A DNA stretch of 64,000 nt from Pterobdella sp. o SKG-2022 (GCA_964035795.1 OZ038325.1:9863958-9927957), one strand, 5' to 3'. Counted from the first letter of the stretch, positions 37,794 to 60,845 are shown. A program made the numbers and translations. Notes: a model not told the origin generated them from the letters alone.

Positions 37794-37905
37794 CTCAATA
37801 AAAAGCGGACATAACTATATTTAAAAGTTCATCTAAAGCATTTAAGGTAAAGATTGAGAAATGTAACTTTATTATAAATAAAAAAATCATAAAAAATTTA
37901 AAATT
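37794..37905 (-). promoter_or_regulatory. KIN17-ADAM17 intergenic junction, operon-like
   Basis: Only 112 bp separate the KIN17 stop (37906-37908) from the ADAM17 start (37793). On the gene strand an AATAAA (37868-37873) is followed ~35 bp later by a 3' splice-like ATGCTTTAG (ending at 37833), and another AG sits just before the ATG. This is the arrangement expected of an operon resolved by polyadenylation plus spliced-leader trans-splicing. Confidence 0.5.
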
Positions 37906-40653
37906 TCAGTTATTGGATGGTTGGTGCAGTTTACAGACGTCTTCGTATAATACTCCCGTCACCATCCTGCCTCTCAACGCCCCCTGACAAGTTCATAGCA
38001 GTTATATATATGATCCGTTTGCCCAATATACATATGATTTTAAAAAAATAAATTTTTAAAGAATGAAATGGAGGTAAAAGATCGAACTTGGTCGATAGTG
38101 ATGTTGACACAGAATTGTCGTTCGTTAATGGAGTTCAAGGTAGCGGTACTACCTCTATAAGCTCCGTTCACCACCAACACTCGTTTCCCTGCCACCATTT
38201 TCGTGTATTTAATAACAAAAAATTAATTAAACTCTATAATCTGAGTTACACACGATGAAAATATTATGATGATGGGAATTAAACTTATATCGAAAATGAA
38301 TATCATTTAGAGGGCATTTCGAAAAAACCAAGGGTGACGATACCAGTAAAATAGAGTAAAAATACGAAAATCTGGAATTATTACAATGAAATTTTGCTCA
38401 TCAATGATGAAGGATGAATGTCACAGACCAATGGCGGGCAAGACAGTCTGCAGATGCACCTGATCCAACTTCACCTTGGCTCCTCCCTGCAACATCGACA
38501 CCACCCCTCCATATTTGTCTACCACCTCCTGTGTGTGTTTGTGTGTCAGTCATAATCTCAGTAAATTTCATAATTGTACATTGACCTAGATAGCTCAAAT
38601 AGTAGAGCCCAACCCCCTAAATGAATTGATACCTCAACAACACCCTTTTGCTTGTTGAACTTTTCCCCAAGTTGATCTGTCACCACTTTCACCACAATTC
38701 CCTTGAACAACCAATAGTCCTTCCTATTCACCTTTGCCTTCTTGCTCTCTTCCATCTACATCACATTCATTAACATTATACCAATATGAATTTAAATTGA
38801 AATCTCATTGAAAAGGCAAATTGATAACCAAACTTGTACCTCAATAATCTGCTCAAGAGCATTTTTTTTTTTGCAAGAAGATGATGAAGTTTTGAAACTG
38901 CAAACACTACCCTCATCATCAGCTCGCTTCCTCTTGACAGCAGGAAATTTTAATTTTTTGATGTTATGTTCAGTCTTCACATCCTCCTTTTCCACTGCCA
39001 TTTTGAATGTCACTTTGTCATCCTCATTCGCCTTCACAAGCTCTGTAGGCTTTTTCTCTTCCTCTTCCTCCTCTCCATTCTTCAACCTGCAATTATTAAT
39101 TGAAACAACTATCAGATCAACAACATGCAACTTTCTTGATGCTTCTCTACTTGCAACTTTTTGAAGTAGTCATATCACCCACATAAAGTACTAATGCCCT
39201 TCTTTTTAACCTCTTTATCTCTTGTGGATTTATAGCAATAATTACCTCTTTAGCTTGTCTCGTTCAATCTGCTCATTCACCACCTGCAACCATCATCCAA
39301 AAAATAATTCAAAAGCATGACACAAGGGAAACTTTTACATGCCTTGTGTCTAAGTTCTTCATCGTCGAGATCCATCTTTTCCTTGCGGTCCTTTGCTTCC
39401 TACAACATAATTGTGCACTTCACAACATCATTATCCATCAAAAGAAACTAAAGGTTTTCACAGACCTGCCTACGAATAGCTTCGGGGGATCTATCGATGT
39501 ACTGAATGAACCATCCTTTGGGTGTCTCATCAACCACACACAAACCTTCAAGTGGCATGTTCACCATGAATGGGTGTGGTAGTGTTTGTATGCACCATGA
39601 ATGGGTGTGGTAGGGTGTTTGTATGCACCATGAATAGATGTGGTAGGGTGTTTGTATGCAGCATGAATGGGTGTGGTAGGGTGTTTGTATGCACCATGAA
39701 TGGGTGTGGTAGGGTGTTCTATTGATTATATGCATCTCTAATGATAATCCTGTAAACAATAAACACATCACCTTTTTTTCCAAGCCACTTGACAAAACCA
39801 GTGAGAGTGCACCATTGTGTGGCATTCATGTGTATGTGGTTGCGGTCTGCTATGTATTCTTGGTACACCACATTCCCATGCACTCTGTGAATGCATTGAA
39901 AGTAGTGCAATGCTTATTATGATAATGCAAAAAAAAGCTACTAACTTTTATTGAAGATACAATTGGAAGTTTTATGGAAAACAGAAAGAGTATTGATGGG
40001 AAAAAAAAAAGATTAGGAAGAAAGTGATTCAGCATGCAAGTGAAAAAAGAATTAAGAAATGTCAGCCCATATAACTCAACGGTAGAGCATAAGACTAAGT
40101 AACTAAAATTACCGGGTTCGATCCTGTGTGGGCCAACAATTAGCACTTGTTCCATGGTGTGCTTTTGCTACATTAAATTTGTAGCAAGCGCTTTATAAAT
40201 ACTGCATTACATCACATATGTCTTCACATTATCATCATGTTTACATGCCACACCATCATCCAACCTTTTTGTGCCAAATCTCCTTCGTAAAAGTTCAAGA
40301 AACATGTCTGCAAAGTCCCTGCAAATGAAAATTGAGAATAATCTCAGTTCTTATTATTTGAAATCATCATTGAATAAAAAATCACTTTGAGAATGTGTTG
40401 ACGAATTTGTGAGGGTTATCAGCCACAAGAAGCAGTTGTCTTTGATGCGATTCCGACATTGTGTGGCATTTGAATCCATTCTATATAGTTGCACTCATAT
40501 ATATTTAAATAAATCGACAAAAAATTAATTTACCTCATCTCGACATTGCTTTTGACACATTTGACAGTACCATCTTAACTTTTGTAAACCTTTTGATTTT
40601 ATTCTATTACTTATCGCTTTAGGTGTCAGAAAGCCAGCTTTTTCTTTACCCAT
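37906..40653 (-). CDS. KIN: KIN17 DNA/RNA-binding protein
   Basis: Nuclear zinc-finger protein involved in DNA replication, repair and pre-mRNA processing. Twelve exons. Exon 1 (40534-40653) encodes 40 residues ending in the start of the C2H2 finger (LRWYCQMCQKQCRDE); exon 2 completes it (NGFKCHTMSESHQRQLLL). Then RRRFGTKR, HIHMNATQWCTLTGFVKWLG (winged helix), VDETPKGWFIQYIDRSPEAI, coiled-coil exons EAKDRKEKMDLDDEELRHKA and VVNEQIERDKLKR, a lysine/glutamate-rich middle with nuclear-signal-like KRKRAD, and DYWLFKGIVVKVVTDQLG. It ends with KOW-like PAIGKRVLVVNGAYRGSTAT and the final exon RMVTGVLYEDVCKLH. All domains of human KIN (393 residues) are present in order. Confidence 0.97.
39586..39725. 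repeat. minisatellite, ~33-bp unit x ~4, KIN17 intron
   Basis: Units of GTGTGGTAGGGTGTTTGTAT followed by GCACCATGAATGG between two KIN17 exons. A minus-strand open frame reads the array as repeated HTHSW..IQTPY; it runs in from the exon and is not coding. Confidence 0.85.
40058..40205 (+). mobile_element. tRNA-derived SINE
   Basis: It begins with a tRNA-like head. An acceptor-type stem GCCCATA pairs with TGTGGGC, an A-box-like TAACTCAACGGTAGAGC follows, and a perfect B box GGTTCGATCC. The anticodon arm does not fold and the T loop is one base short, so this is not a functional tRNA gene. The body continues to a tail AGCGCTTTATAAATACTG that resembles L2-type LINE ends seen at 44690 and 42252. 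It lies in a KIN17 intron, antisense to the gene. Confidence 0.7.
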
Positions 40654-41535
40654 ATTTGACCACTTTTCAATAACACCAACTCCAAATTCTTACCACTTTT
40701 AAATGGTTTCATAGAATAAAATTTTGTTTTTAATTTACATTCTTTGTGAGAAAAATCTAAAATATTTTTTAACATTAGATTAGCTTGAATTTAAATATAA
40801 AAAACTTGAGAAAAATGTTTAACTCTGGAATCTCCAACTTCAACTCTTATGCTTATATAAAATTGTATTTATTGCTTCAAAAATTTATAAAATTTTCAAA
40901 ATGTTATAAATTTTAGAGGATGTTTAATGATTTTGATGACTATATGACAATTAATATGATACCACCTAAATTAGCTTTCTATTGAAACAATTAAGTTATG
41001 TTTAATGACATTTGATTTCGCCATAACCTACTATTGGCAAGTTTTTTATTATGTTCAAAAAGTAGTTAAAATTGAAAAAATCAAGATTTTACAAATGGAT
41101 TAAGGTTCACTTATTGCATAATCAGTTTGACAATTCTTAAACGCTTCGCCGAAGCATTAAACAAATAATCTTCATGTCAATCAAAATCCAAAATGATTCA
41201 TATTTTTTTGTTAGTTTTGTAAGTTAAAAATAAAAGAGATGAGTGCTTCTTGGTCAGTGAGCAGACTGAAAGAGTTAAGGTTTTATGACTTTTATTGTAA
41301 ACTTTTGAGAAAACTTTTAGTAGACACAGAATACGTTCTCAATGAAATCAACAACGCCACCTGTTTTAGTTAGTTACCTTTTCATATATTTCCTGCTTGT
41401 TTGCCTGTTTATACATTGTGGCTGGGCTATGATATACAATATCGCAATTACCAATTAGTTTCACGTTATATAAAGAAAATATTCTTATAAATTATTTAAT
41501 AATTTCCAGAAAATTCACTTTCTGGTAGCACTCTC
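40654..41535. promoter_or_regulatory. divergent KIN17 / DSTYK intergenic
   Basis: About 880 bp of AT-rich DNA with no recognisable exon. Just upstream of the first DSTYK ATG, AATTTCCAG (~41511) is a plausible acceptor, so either a further upstream coding exon, a 5'-UTR intron or a trans-splice site may exist. Confidence 0.4.
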
Positions 41536-47985
<6,450 letters not shown>

Positions 47986-48116
47986 CATTTGTGACGTATT
48001 TTCCAACATTTTTTATTTTTTCATGTAACTCTTAAACTTTTTTTCTTGAAAAGCTTGAATAAAACAATTAAAGAAATTTCATTTTTAGTTAAAATTCCAA
48101 AACTGTTGCGTCACAA
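47986..48116 (+). promoter_or_regulatory. DSTYK-Ig gene intergenic junction, operon-like
   Basis: 131 bp from stop to next start on the same strand. AATAAA at 48058-48063 is followed 24 bp later by a strong acceptor TTTCATTTTTAG (ending 48088), 28 bp before the ATG of the next gene. The geometry matches the KIN17-ADAM17 junction. Confidence 0.55.
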
Positions 48117-50115
48117 ATGGCGAAAACAACGTCTGATCTCTTTACTTTCTTTTGGGTCTGCCAGGCGATTTTCTGTGCTGGTGAGTTGTAAGCCATATTC
48201 CTTCAAACATCATGTCACGTGACACTCGTAGAATGCGGCAATGAGGTAGTGGACATGAGACGCCCTATTGTTTTTGACAAGGACGTCTATGCAGTTCTAT
48301 TGGGTCAACCGCTTACAATGGTGCTTTACCGGTGGAATGAGTTTAAAGAAAAAGTCTCATTTTATGCCGAAAAAAATCTTCTGGCTACGTGAGTTCAATA
48401 AAATACTTGAATATGTATTAAGAAATGATATGGAATAGTGAAATACTTGGAGAAGTATCAAGAAACGTTTAATCAGGTGCGACGAAAAGTCTTGTTCTGA
48501 GAGAACACAGCCAAGAATCACCCTTAGAAATGACTCTTTCGAGATATTTTTTGAAAAAGTAATATTAAAACTGATGGAAAAAATAAATTTTTAAAAATGG
48601 TTGGATGACACAGGTGAGCGAAAATATGGTAGGACTGTACAAAGCTACCTACTCATACCTGAAGTCGAACAACTTCGGAGACGCCTCAGCCAAACCACTC
48701 GCTCTAGTGGTTGTCTATCGTAAGTGTTGTTGTGTGCCAGATGATGGGCACTTTCTGCTACATCGAAGGCTGCTAAGCCCAGTGCATATAAACTTGATCG
48801 AGTGCACCCAAATAAGTATCCATTTTTCATGTTTTTTTGATTGAAGAACCTTGATTTTAACTTGGAACCTTCAAATTCCAACACGATTTTATCTATTTTT
48901 ATTTTTAGAAATGTGGTATAAGATATTAGACGCAATTGATTATGAACCGCAGGGATGCCACAATGCACCTCGATGCTGTACAACATAGACTGGCACTCAA
49001 AAAGCCAATTAAGTGACATTGACTCCATTATGGAAGGAGATTGCCTGCAAATCACCTGCATCACTAGCTCTCTCTCCAACCCCAATGGCAACCCACCCAA
49101 ACAAGGCTGGGCTGGAGTGACCAACAGACTGGTATGTCGAGGCCTCTAATAAATCAACAAAGTAGCAAGCACGTTTGCATAAGTTTCTCAAACTTTTCTT
49201 CAATCACTTGAGAATGTTGAAATATATAACTATCGATTAATTTTGTTAATCGTTTGAAGTAGTTTCAAATGTTGCACTAAAGATTATGGAAGAAAAGACT
49301 TCAAACACAACACAAAATTCTCTGGCCGACTACCACCAAAACCACACCATCATCTTCCCCGTCGACTACACCACCAGGCTTGACAAAATCAAATGTTCCG
49401 TCCACATTGAAGAAAGCATTTCAGTTCCTTCTTTGTTCGTCTTCTCTCTTACATTAAGCCATTTTAACTTTTTCAACACTTACAGAGGCTCAGATAACCA
49501 GCCTCTTCCGATGACTCACTCCACCAAATCAGTCTTCTGCACCATTCATGCTCCTAGCGTCATGTGTAGGTATTTTAATTATTCCATTTGCTTAAGTAAA
49601 TTGTCAGTACAACCCCATACAAGTCTGTCCATTGAGGGCGGTGGTGATAGAGAAAAGGCTAAAAAACGGCAGTACCAGGCTCACTTGCATGGCCAACGGC
49701 AACCCAAAACCCTACTACATTTGGCGTGCTACAACAGCAGCTTTCGAGGCGGTCATTGGTGAGTGGAATAAACGGGAGGCAGTCTAAAATTTCACGATGA
49801 TAATTGCAGGCCAGGAAATTGTGGTTGAGCAAGCTGGTTACTACATTTGCACAGTGCAGACGTCTAACTTTCATCTAAACTGCCAACCCCAAAAAGTGTT
49901 GTACCACCTCAAACTCTCCGGTACGTCACAACTGAACAATGCACCTCATAAATAATTCCATCATCCTTCTAGAAAACGGTGTGTCTATAATATTTGGTGT
50001 GATGATGACCCTGGCTTTGATGGTGCTTTTGAGCGCCTTTATTTTGCTTTTGGTGATGAAAAGCAAGTGGAGCCTGGTGGTGCCAGTGGAAGAAGTGCCA
50101 ATTGTGCAAAAGTGA
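48117..50115 (+). CDS. Ig-domain type I membrane protein, unrecognised family
   Basis: Ten exons with every phase closed give 402 residues: 48117-48180, 48232-48388, 48477-48558, 48614-48719, 48953-49131, 49283-49434, 49486-49565, 49624-49758, 49810-49920 and 49973-50115. Signal peptide: TSDLFTFFWVCQAIFCA. The ectodomain has several cysteines and at least one clear Ig domain near residues 265-355: RLTCMANGNPKPYYIWR as the B/C strands and EQAGYYICTVQ as the F strand (Y-x-C). The N-terminal part (NMVGLYKATYSYL) suggests a more diverged V-like domain, and the middle segment GDCLQITC looks like another B strand. TM helix SIIFGVMMTLALMVLLSAFI, then a short cytosolic tail KSKWSLVVPVEEVPIVQK without ITAM/ITIM. 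It could be a cell-adhesion or immune-type receptor; I cannot assign it. Confidence 0.85.
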
Positions 50116-50345
50116 ATTTTCCTTGATAAAGCATTCGAGTTTTTATTTTATTTAAATAAATAAAGCGTTTATTTTTGAAAAAAAATGTAATTTGAATCTT
50201 CATTCAAGAAGATATTTGACAGCTAGTCCATCTGCCCCTATTTTCTTGGCATCTGGTCGAGTGTGTGTGAATATTATTAACCTTCATTACTAATATCACT
50301 ATTATAGACTAATAGGTGCCATCACCAATACAATAACCATCAAAA

Positions 50346-51751
50346 TCACCCACTTTTGGTTGCTTGGAAGTAGAGAAGTTGATGGGCAAATATTACATCA
50401 AACAGCAGCAGCAGCTTAAAATAAGATATAGAAGCAAAAATTAAAATGAATGATTGTCAAGCAATTATGAGTAGAATAGAAAAGTGAATGCACAAACCTG
50501 TGCAGAGACAATGGCAAGAGTAGCTGCGAAGTAGAAGTTGGAATTGGCACTGGAAACTTGCAACCACAAATACTCAAACACCACACTCACTACCAAACTG
50601 CCTACAAATACCGCACCTAAAAATTTTTGCTTAGTTAAACTTGGTAATTAACTCAAAATATTTCATATATTTTTCACATGAAAATTACCTGCCAAGAAGA
50701 CATTACGCATGCGAGAAAACACAAAACCAAAATGGCAGGCAATTGCCAACCATAAGGTGAGATCGGTGAAAGAAGAGTAGGATTTGAATATACCAATAAA
50801 GGCCAGAGTGCAAAAAGAAGCAAAATATGGCTGGTGGAATAGTCGCATGCTTAATGGCAGAACATAAACAAACACATGAATCTGGAAAATACACAGAAAA
50901 AATGTTTTAAAGTGCTCGAAGTTTTCCACAAAGAAATACCAGAAAATTCCAATGTTTGGAGAATGGTCTGGAGCAGTGAGGATAAAGCCAAAAGTGCTCC
51001 TAAGGAACTGCCAGTCATGGTCTTTAGAGTAAAAGAGTAGGAAGGTGGTGATAGATGCAAAGCAGATGATGGTCTGAATGGATGAAGAGGTGAAGATTTC
51101 CTTGTGAATTTCCTCTTGTCTGTTATTTTGCTTGTCTTTATGTGCTATTATGAAAGAAAGAGGTATAATTAGAAGAAATGGATATAGAGATAGATATGTG
51201 GCAATAGATAAAAAAAATGATAATGCAATTCTGCTTTGAAGGAGAGCTGCAACAAAAGCAAGGATAATGAAAAAGTTGCACAAAATTGCAGTGTTAAATG
51301 ACATACATGAGGCTATAGTGAGAGGGTTGAGAAGGTAGAAAGACATGGATATGAGTTTGTTATTCTCAACATCTTTTGTTGTGATCTTATAAAATGAATT
51401 TTTTTTCTGTTGTTTTATAAGATCTATAGAAAAAAGGTCACAAGAAAGATATAAAAAAAGACCTATTGCAATATCTAGAATAATGAAAAAATATTTCATA
51501 TAGGCATCTCCAAATATTTGCAGCATATACTTCCAAAAGAGAAGAGTCAAAGGCATTTCGTGATACAAATCGCCTTCATATGGAGAGATTCCATTCTGCA
51601 ACAAAGTCAAGCCTTCAGTTAAACGCCTCCAAGAGGAAATGGGAGTAGAAAACTCATTTCTCTCTAGAAACCAATCTGGAATGTTTGTAGAAAACAGCAT
51701 CAGTCGTAAAACAAAAGCTAAAAATAAGACCAAATAACCACTACTTTGCAT
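50346..51751 (-). CDS. PIGU: GPI transamidase subunit PIG-U
   Basis: Multi-pass ER membrane subunit of the GPI transamidase, which attaches GPI anchors to proteins. Three exons, 50689-51751, 50498-50616 and 50346-50411, with phases closing to 415 residues (human 435). Recognisable pieces: NEFSTPISSWRRLTEGLTLL, NGISPYEGDLYHEMPLTLLF, MSFYLLNPLTIASC, ATYLSLYPFLLIIP, FGFILTAPDHSPNIGIFWYF, FFLCIFQIHVFVYVLPLSMR and SSANSNFYFA. At least eight hydrophobic segments. The first exon is 1,063 bp without an intron, unlike most neighbours. The last exon (FDVIFAHQLLYFQATKSG) is shorter than the human C-terminus. Confidence 0.96.
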
Positions 51752-52840
51752 TTTATAATCTCAAATATTATAGGAAGCCGAGTTTAAATATGGAAAATCT
51801 AATTGCTACAACTTTCATGAAATTATTTTCTACTTTTATGATCTTAGAATGAAATCATAATTTGTGGATTTTCTTTGAACGTTTCCTTAATATATTATCT
51901 AATTTTTAAGAAAAGTGTTTGATTCAAATCATTTTTGTTAATAAGCTAGTTTAGTTAATCATAATTTTTATCAATATTTTGATAATCTAAATTTTAAGTT
52001 AAATTAATTTTGAAAAAATAATTTTATACTGCAATTTTAAACATATTTTTTCTTCATTTAGTAATAATAAATAACTTTAAGACTTCTGTTACATAAATGT
52101 CTTCCACCACGTCTCCCTTAAAGAATACATTTTTCTGAGTAAAAAACGCTAGTTTACAAATATTGTTGCCTCATCAAAGCCACATAGGCTGAAAAAAAAT
52201 TACAAAATTTTTCCGTGTTATGCCGTGAAAGGTACAAAAAGTGGTGGGATAATCACAATTTCAGACCTTTCTATTCGAAGTGCACACTTGGGTTGGTTGG
52301 GATGCCAAGGATTCGAAAGTATAAAAAAATCATTGTCTAATTTTTGCTATTTTAAAAGCTATTGAATTGATCGTGTTCATGAATTTTAAAAAAATATGAT
52401 CGCGAGTTAAGATTTTTCCAATACAAATCCTTTTTCATCTTGCTACTCGAAATTTAGAAATTATTTTTTTGATTCAAGTTTTCTATCAGGAATATTTTTC
52501 AATGTAATTATTTTAAGTTTTGTGTCATTGTACTTACGCTTGTAACGGTTAGTCAGACATTGTCAACAATTTTCATTACGTCACTGACGCCATTTAAGTT
52601 TATTTCGTAATAACTTCACCTTACGTTCATTGTTAAATATTGACACTTTTTGTTGACTTCCGATTTTCGGATCAATTTTCAATTACAAAAAGTTTTAATT
52701 GTTCATTAATTTTCATTTTTTCAAACGCTAGAATGCTGTTTTAAGCGCACGACGCCCAATCCTCACCTGCTTTTTTCTCGTGCGCAAACGATGTTAGCTG
52801 CTTCAATAACTTTTCACATTGTCGTCTGCTACACTTTTTC
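51752..52840. promoter_or_regulatory. divergent PIGU / KANSL1-like intergenic
   Basis: 1.1 kb, AT-rich, no repeat or exon recognised. A palindromic TTACGTCACTGACG (near 52576) resembles a CREB/ATF half-site pair; this is a weak observation without conservation data. Confidence 0.4.
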
Positions 52841-55723
52841 ATGGGTTTGTCAATGATTCTGGAAGAAATTCGAAATATCCAGCCGCATAAGAAGACATCG
52901 CGACCACCAATGAAAAGAGCCACTAAGAACACAAAAGTTCGAAATGGTCTCCTGTTAGAAAAAAAACAAACTCCTCCAGTGAAAGTGCTCCAGTTACTAG
53001 CTACTACAAGGATGTGTAGACAAAACGAAGCTGAGATTACAGAAGAGCATTGTATCACTCAAGGCTCTGAACCTCTAGCGAAAATCTCCAATAGCATGGG
53101 AGTTTCTTTTTTCAATGCACCTCGTGACAAAACTCTTAAACGTGCTTTGAGTGATTCTTTAGACGACAAACGTCTAGACGTTGGTGCGTTTCCTTCAAAG
53201 TGCAATGAATTTTTAAAACTACATGAAAAAGCCAACAGTACTTTTGTTCTTTCCAACAAAAGTCTTACAGACAGCATCAAAATCTCAAGCAGTCATATGG
53301 CAGAAGATAAGTGTCCTATCAAAGAAGCTTCCAGTAATGTAAATGGTGCTTGTGTAAGTCATGCCAAGTTATTGTTGAACAAGCTAAAACACTTGCACAA
53401 AAAGAAAGTGAGTCACAATCTGCAACATTATCAAACTTGCCTGCAGCACCTGCTCAACAAGGCGACCACCATACACCCTCGCATGGCCACAAAACATGCC
53501 ACTGACCAACTTATACGTCTTCTTCACCACAAAATTCTTTCGATTGAACACAAGGTTCATGAGGTGATACAGCCTTTTGACCACATTGATACTGATGTAA
53601 GTTCTGAAGATGAAGGGTGTGATGGTGATGACATCAACAATTTGACCAAACAATTATGGCTGGTGAAAGATGCAAGGAAATGTTCCAATGATAAAATGAA
53701 AGCATTAGACAAGAGGTTGTTAGTGTGTGTAGATGCTTCAAAGTGGCTCATCAACAAAAAAATGTTGGCTCAGTATCTACAAGATCATCCCCCAAACAAT
53801 CACAGTCTTTTCACTTTTAATGATGATGGTGCAAAATATGATGCAACATGTAATATTGAGTCTAAGTATAAAGAAGATGATATAAAACATGTATCATTCA
53901 AAAATGAAAAGCATGAAACCTCCCGCACACCAATTTCAATTCTTCCTTCCAAATTCCTTCAGCCACTTATACCGCACCTCCACCCACCAAGAACACATCT
54001 CACTCCAAAGAGCAGGCAACTCAATCCTGTTTCTGAGTTTTTCTGGAAAAATCAGCTACAGTTGCAAGAGGTTTTCACATGTCAGCCCTGCAAGCACAAA
54101 AGTCAATATTTTCACTTTATCACATTCACTTTGAATTTAATTATTTTTCTTCATAGTTCATAATACTCTTGAAACTCCTGAAGTTAATGCCACTATATTC
54201 ATACTAATAATTGATTTGATTTTAAAGCCTTTAAAAATGTAACTGATTGAAGTTTTATCAATTGAAATGTATTTTGAGTATATTTAAGAAAGACAGAGTT
54301 CTTAAGATACAAAGGTCATTTTATTATGGCTTGTGGAAAATCAAAAGTTTCTATAATTTTCATTCAATTTTAACACTGATACTCACACAGGAATAAACAA
54401 ACATAATGGCAGTGTAAAGCAAGATGACTTCCAAATGTATGATGAGGAGGATGATGGCATGGTCATGGCTGATGATGATGATGTTTATGAACCTGCACTT
54501 CACAATGATAATAAAAGTGAATGAGTGTTTGGGAGCACCAGATTGAGTGTTGTAATTTGCTTAATAATCACACAGGACATTCAACAATATGTAGCCACAC
54601 CAACACTCCAACTCATCTCACTGCCCCACGTAACAAGCAAGCCTCCATGCATCGGAGAGTGCGAAGTCAAAACTTTGACATTAATGATGTTTATCTTCCA
54701 TGTGATAAGATCTTTTTCAAACCTACCACCCTCTCTTCCAAGCAGATTGATGTGCCAGAGTAAGTGGATGTTGTATTATTGTGGTGTAGGTGTTTGAGTG
54801 TTGTTTTATTGTGGGGTAGGCGGGTGATTGTTGTATTATTGTGGGGTAGGTGGGTGGGTGTTGTATTATTGTGGGGTAGATGGGTGGGTGTTCTATTATT
54901 GTGGGGTAGGTGGGTGGGTGTTGTATTATTGTGGGGTAGGTGGGTGGGTGTTGTATTAGCAACATTATTACGATATTGTTGTGATGTTCGCCAGATGGAC
55001 TATCGATCCACTCTATGACAATCTCTTGGCTATCAACAACAGTAAATCTCTTAGGAATAGCATAAACCATAGTATTAACGATGATAAAGTGGCTTACAAC
55101 TATGTGGGGAGAATTTTTGGGGAGGGAGATGAGGTGAGTGCTGATTTTATGAAATATATGGCAAGAGTATTGAACAATAGGTGTTTATTGAAATTCAAAA
55201 AGTATTAAGCTTTCACGTTTTCTTATATGCCATGTACTTGAAAATGCTACAAGAAAAGCTTCGCACTATTTCGATAAATCAAATGATTTTAAAGTTTTGA
55301 GTAGTTATATATTATGAATCCGATGACCACACTTGCTAGGAAATGGAAGACATATGTGACGGTACTTTCATGCAGCGCCATCTGACGCAGGAAATATTCG
55401 AAAAGAAAAGTCGTCTGCCTAATTACAATCGACACAACAAACTTCATCGCTTCAACGAGGACAAAAAATATGGCCACAAAATAGACAAGAAAAGCCCGGG
55501 AAAAACTCTTAAAAATTGCAATAGCTCGTGCACAACCACTTCGACCACGGTAGCCCCCCAACCAATCACGTCTCATGATTCCATGCCCTACAAACACTCC
55601 AGCACCATTTCCGCTTCCTCCGACGCCCTCGAATCGAGTTGTCAGTCACATGACATGTATGATACAATTATGGAAGACAAGAATTGTGAGGGCAATTTGG
55701 ACCGTGTCACTTTCAACACATGA
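52841..55723 (+). CDS. KANSL1-like (NSL complex scaffold) protein with PEHE domain
   Basis: Scaffold of the NSL histone-acetyltransferase complex; its PEHE domain binds the MYST acetyltransferase KAT8/MOF. Five exons: 52841 to ~54102, ~54391-54518, ~54577-54759, 54995-55132 and ~55341-55723. The long first exon is basic and largely unrecognised, with helical segments (NLQHYQTCLQHLLNKATT; TKHATDQLIRLLHHKILSIE). An acidic exon (DEEDDGMVMADDDDVYEP) precedes the PEHE region: RRVRSQNFDINDVYLPCDKI, then QIDVPE|WTIDPL (family pattern FDINNIVIP ... ILTPSWR) and EMEDICDGTFMQRHLTQEIF (family EEIEDLSDAAF). The spacer NSKSLRNSINHSIN is longer than in vertebrates. KANSL1 is preferred over MSL1 because of the FDIN(N/D) motif. 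First-exon donor inferred from phase. Confidence 0.72.
54775..54962. repeat. minisatellite, 30-bp unit x ~6, inside PEHE intron
   Basis: Units of GGGGTAGGTGGGTGGGTGTT followed by GTATTATTGT in the intron that splits the PEHE domain (between VPE and WTID). Several frames stay open on both strands because 30 is a multiple of three; none is considered coding. Confidence 0.9.
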
Positions 55724-55821
55724 AATCATTTTGTTTAATAAATTCACCTTTGACTCATTCCCAAAAATTTCAAAAGCTATTATTTATTTCAAGCAACAAA
55801 ACACAAAGCGATGTGGAGCGC
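55724..55821. other. 98-bp convergent KANSL1-like / Evx 3' region
   Basis: KANSL1-like AATAAA at 55737-55742 (+) and Evx AATAAA at 55783-55788 (-) are only about 45 bp apart. Unless cleavage is very tight, the two transcripts overlap at their 3' ends. Confidence 0.65.

Positions 55822-60845
<5,024 letters not shown>

Noticed and set aside
40058..40135. Functional tRNA gene
   Set aside because: A and B boxes and an acceptor-type stem are present, but the anticodon arm does not fold and the T loop is short; the sequence continues into a SINE-like tail.
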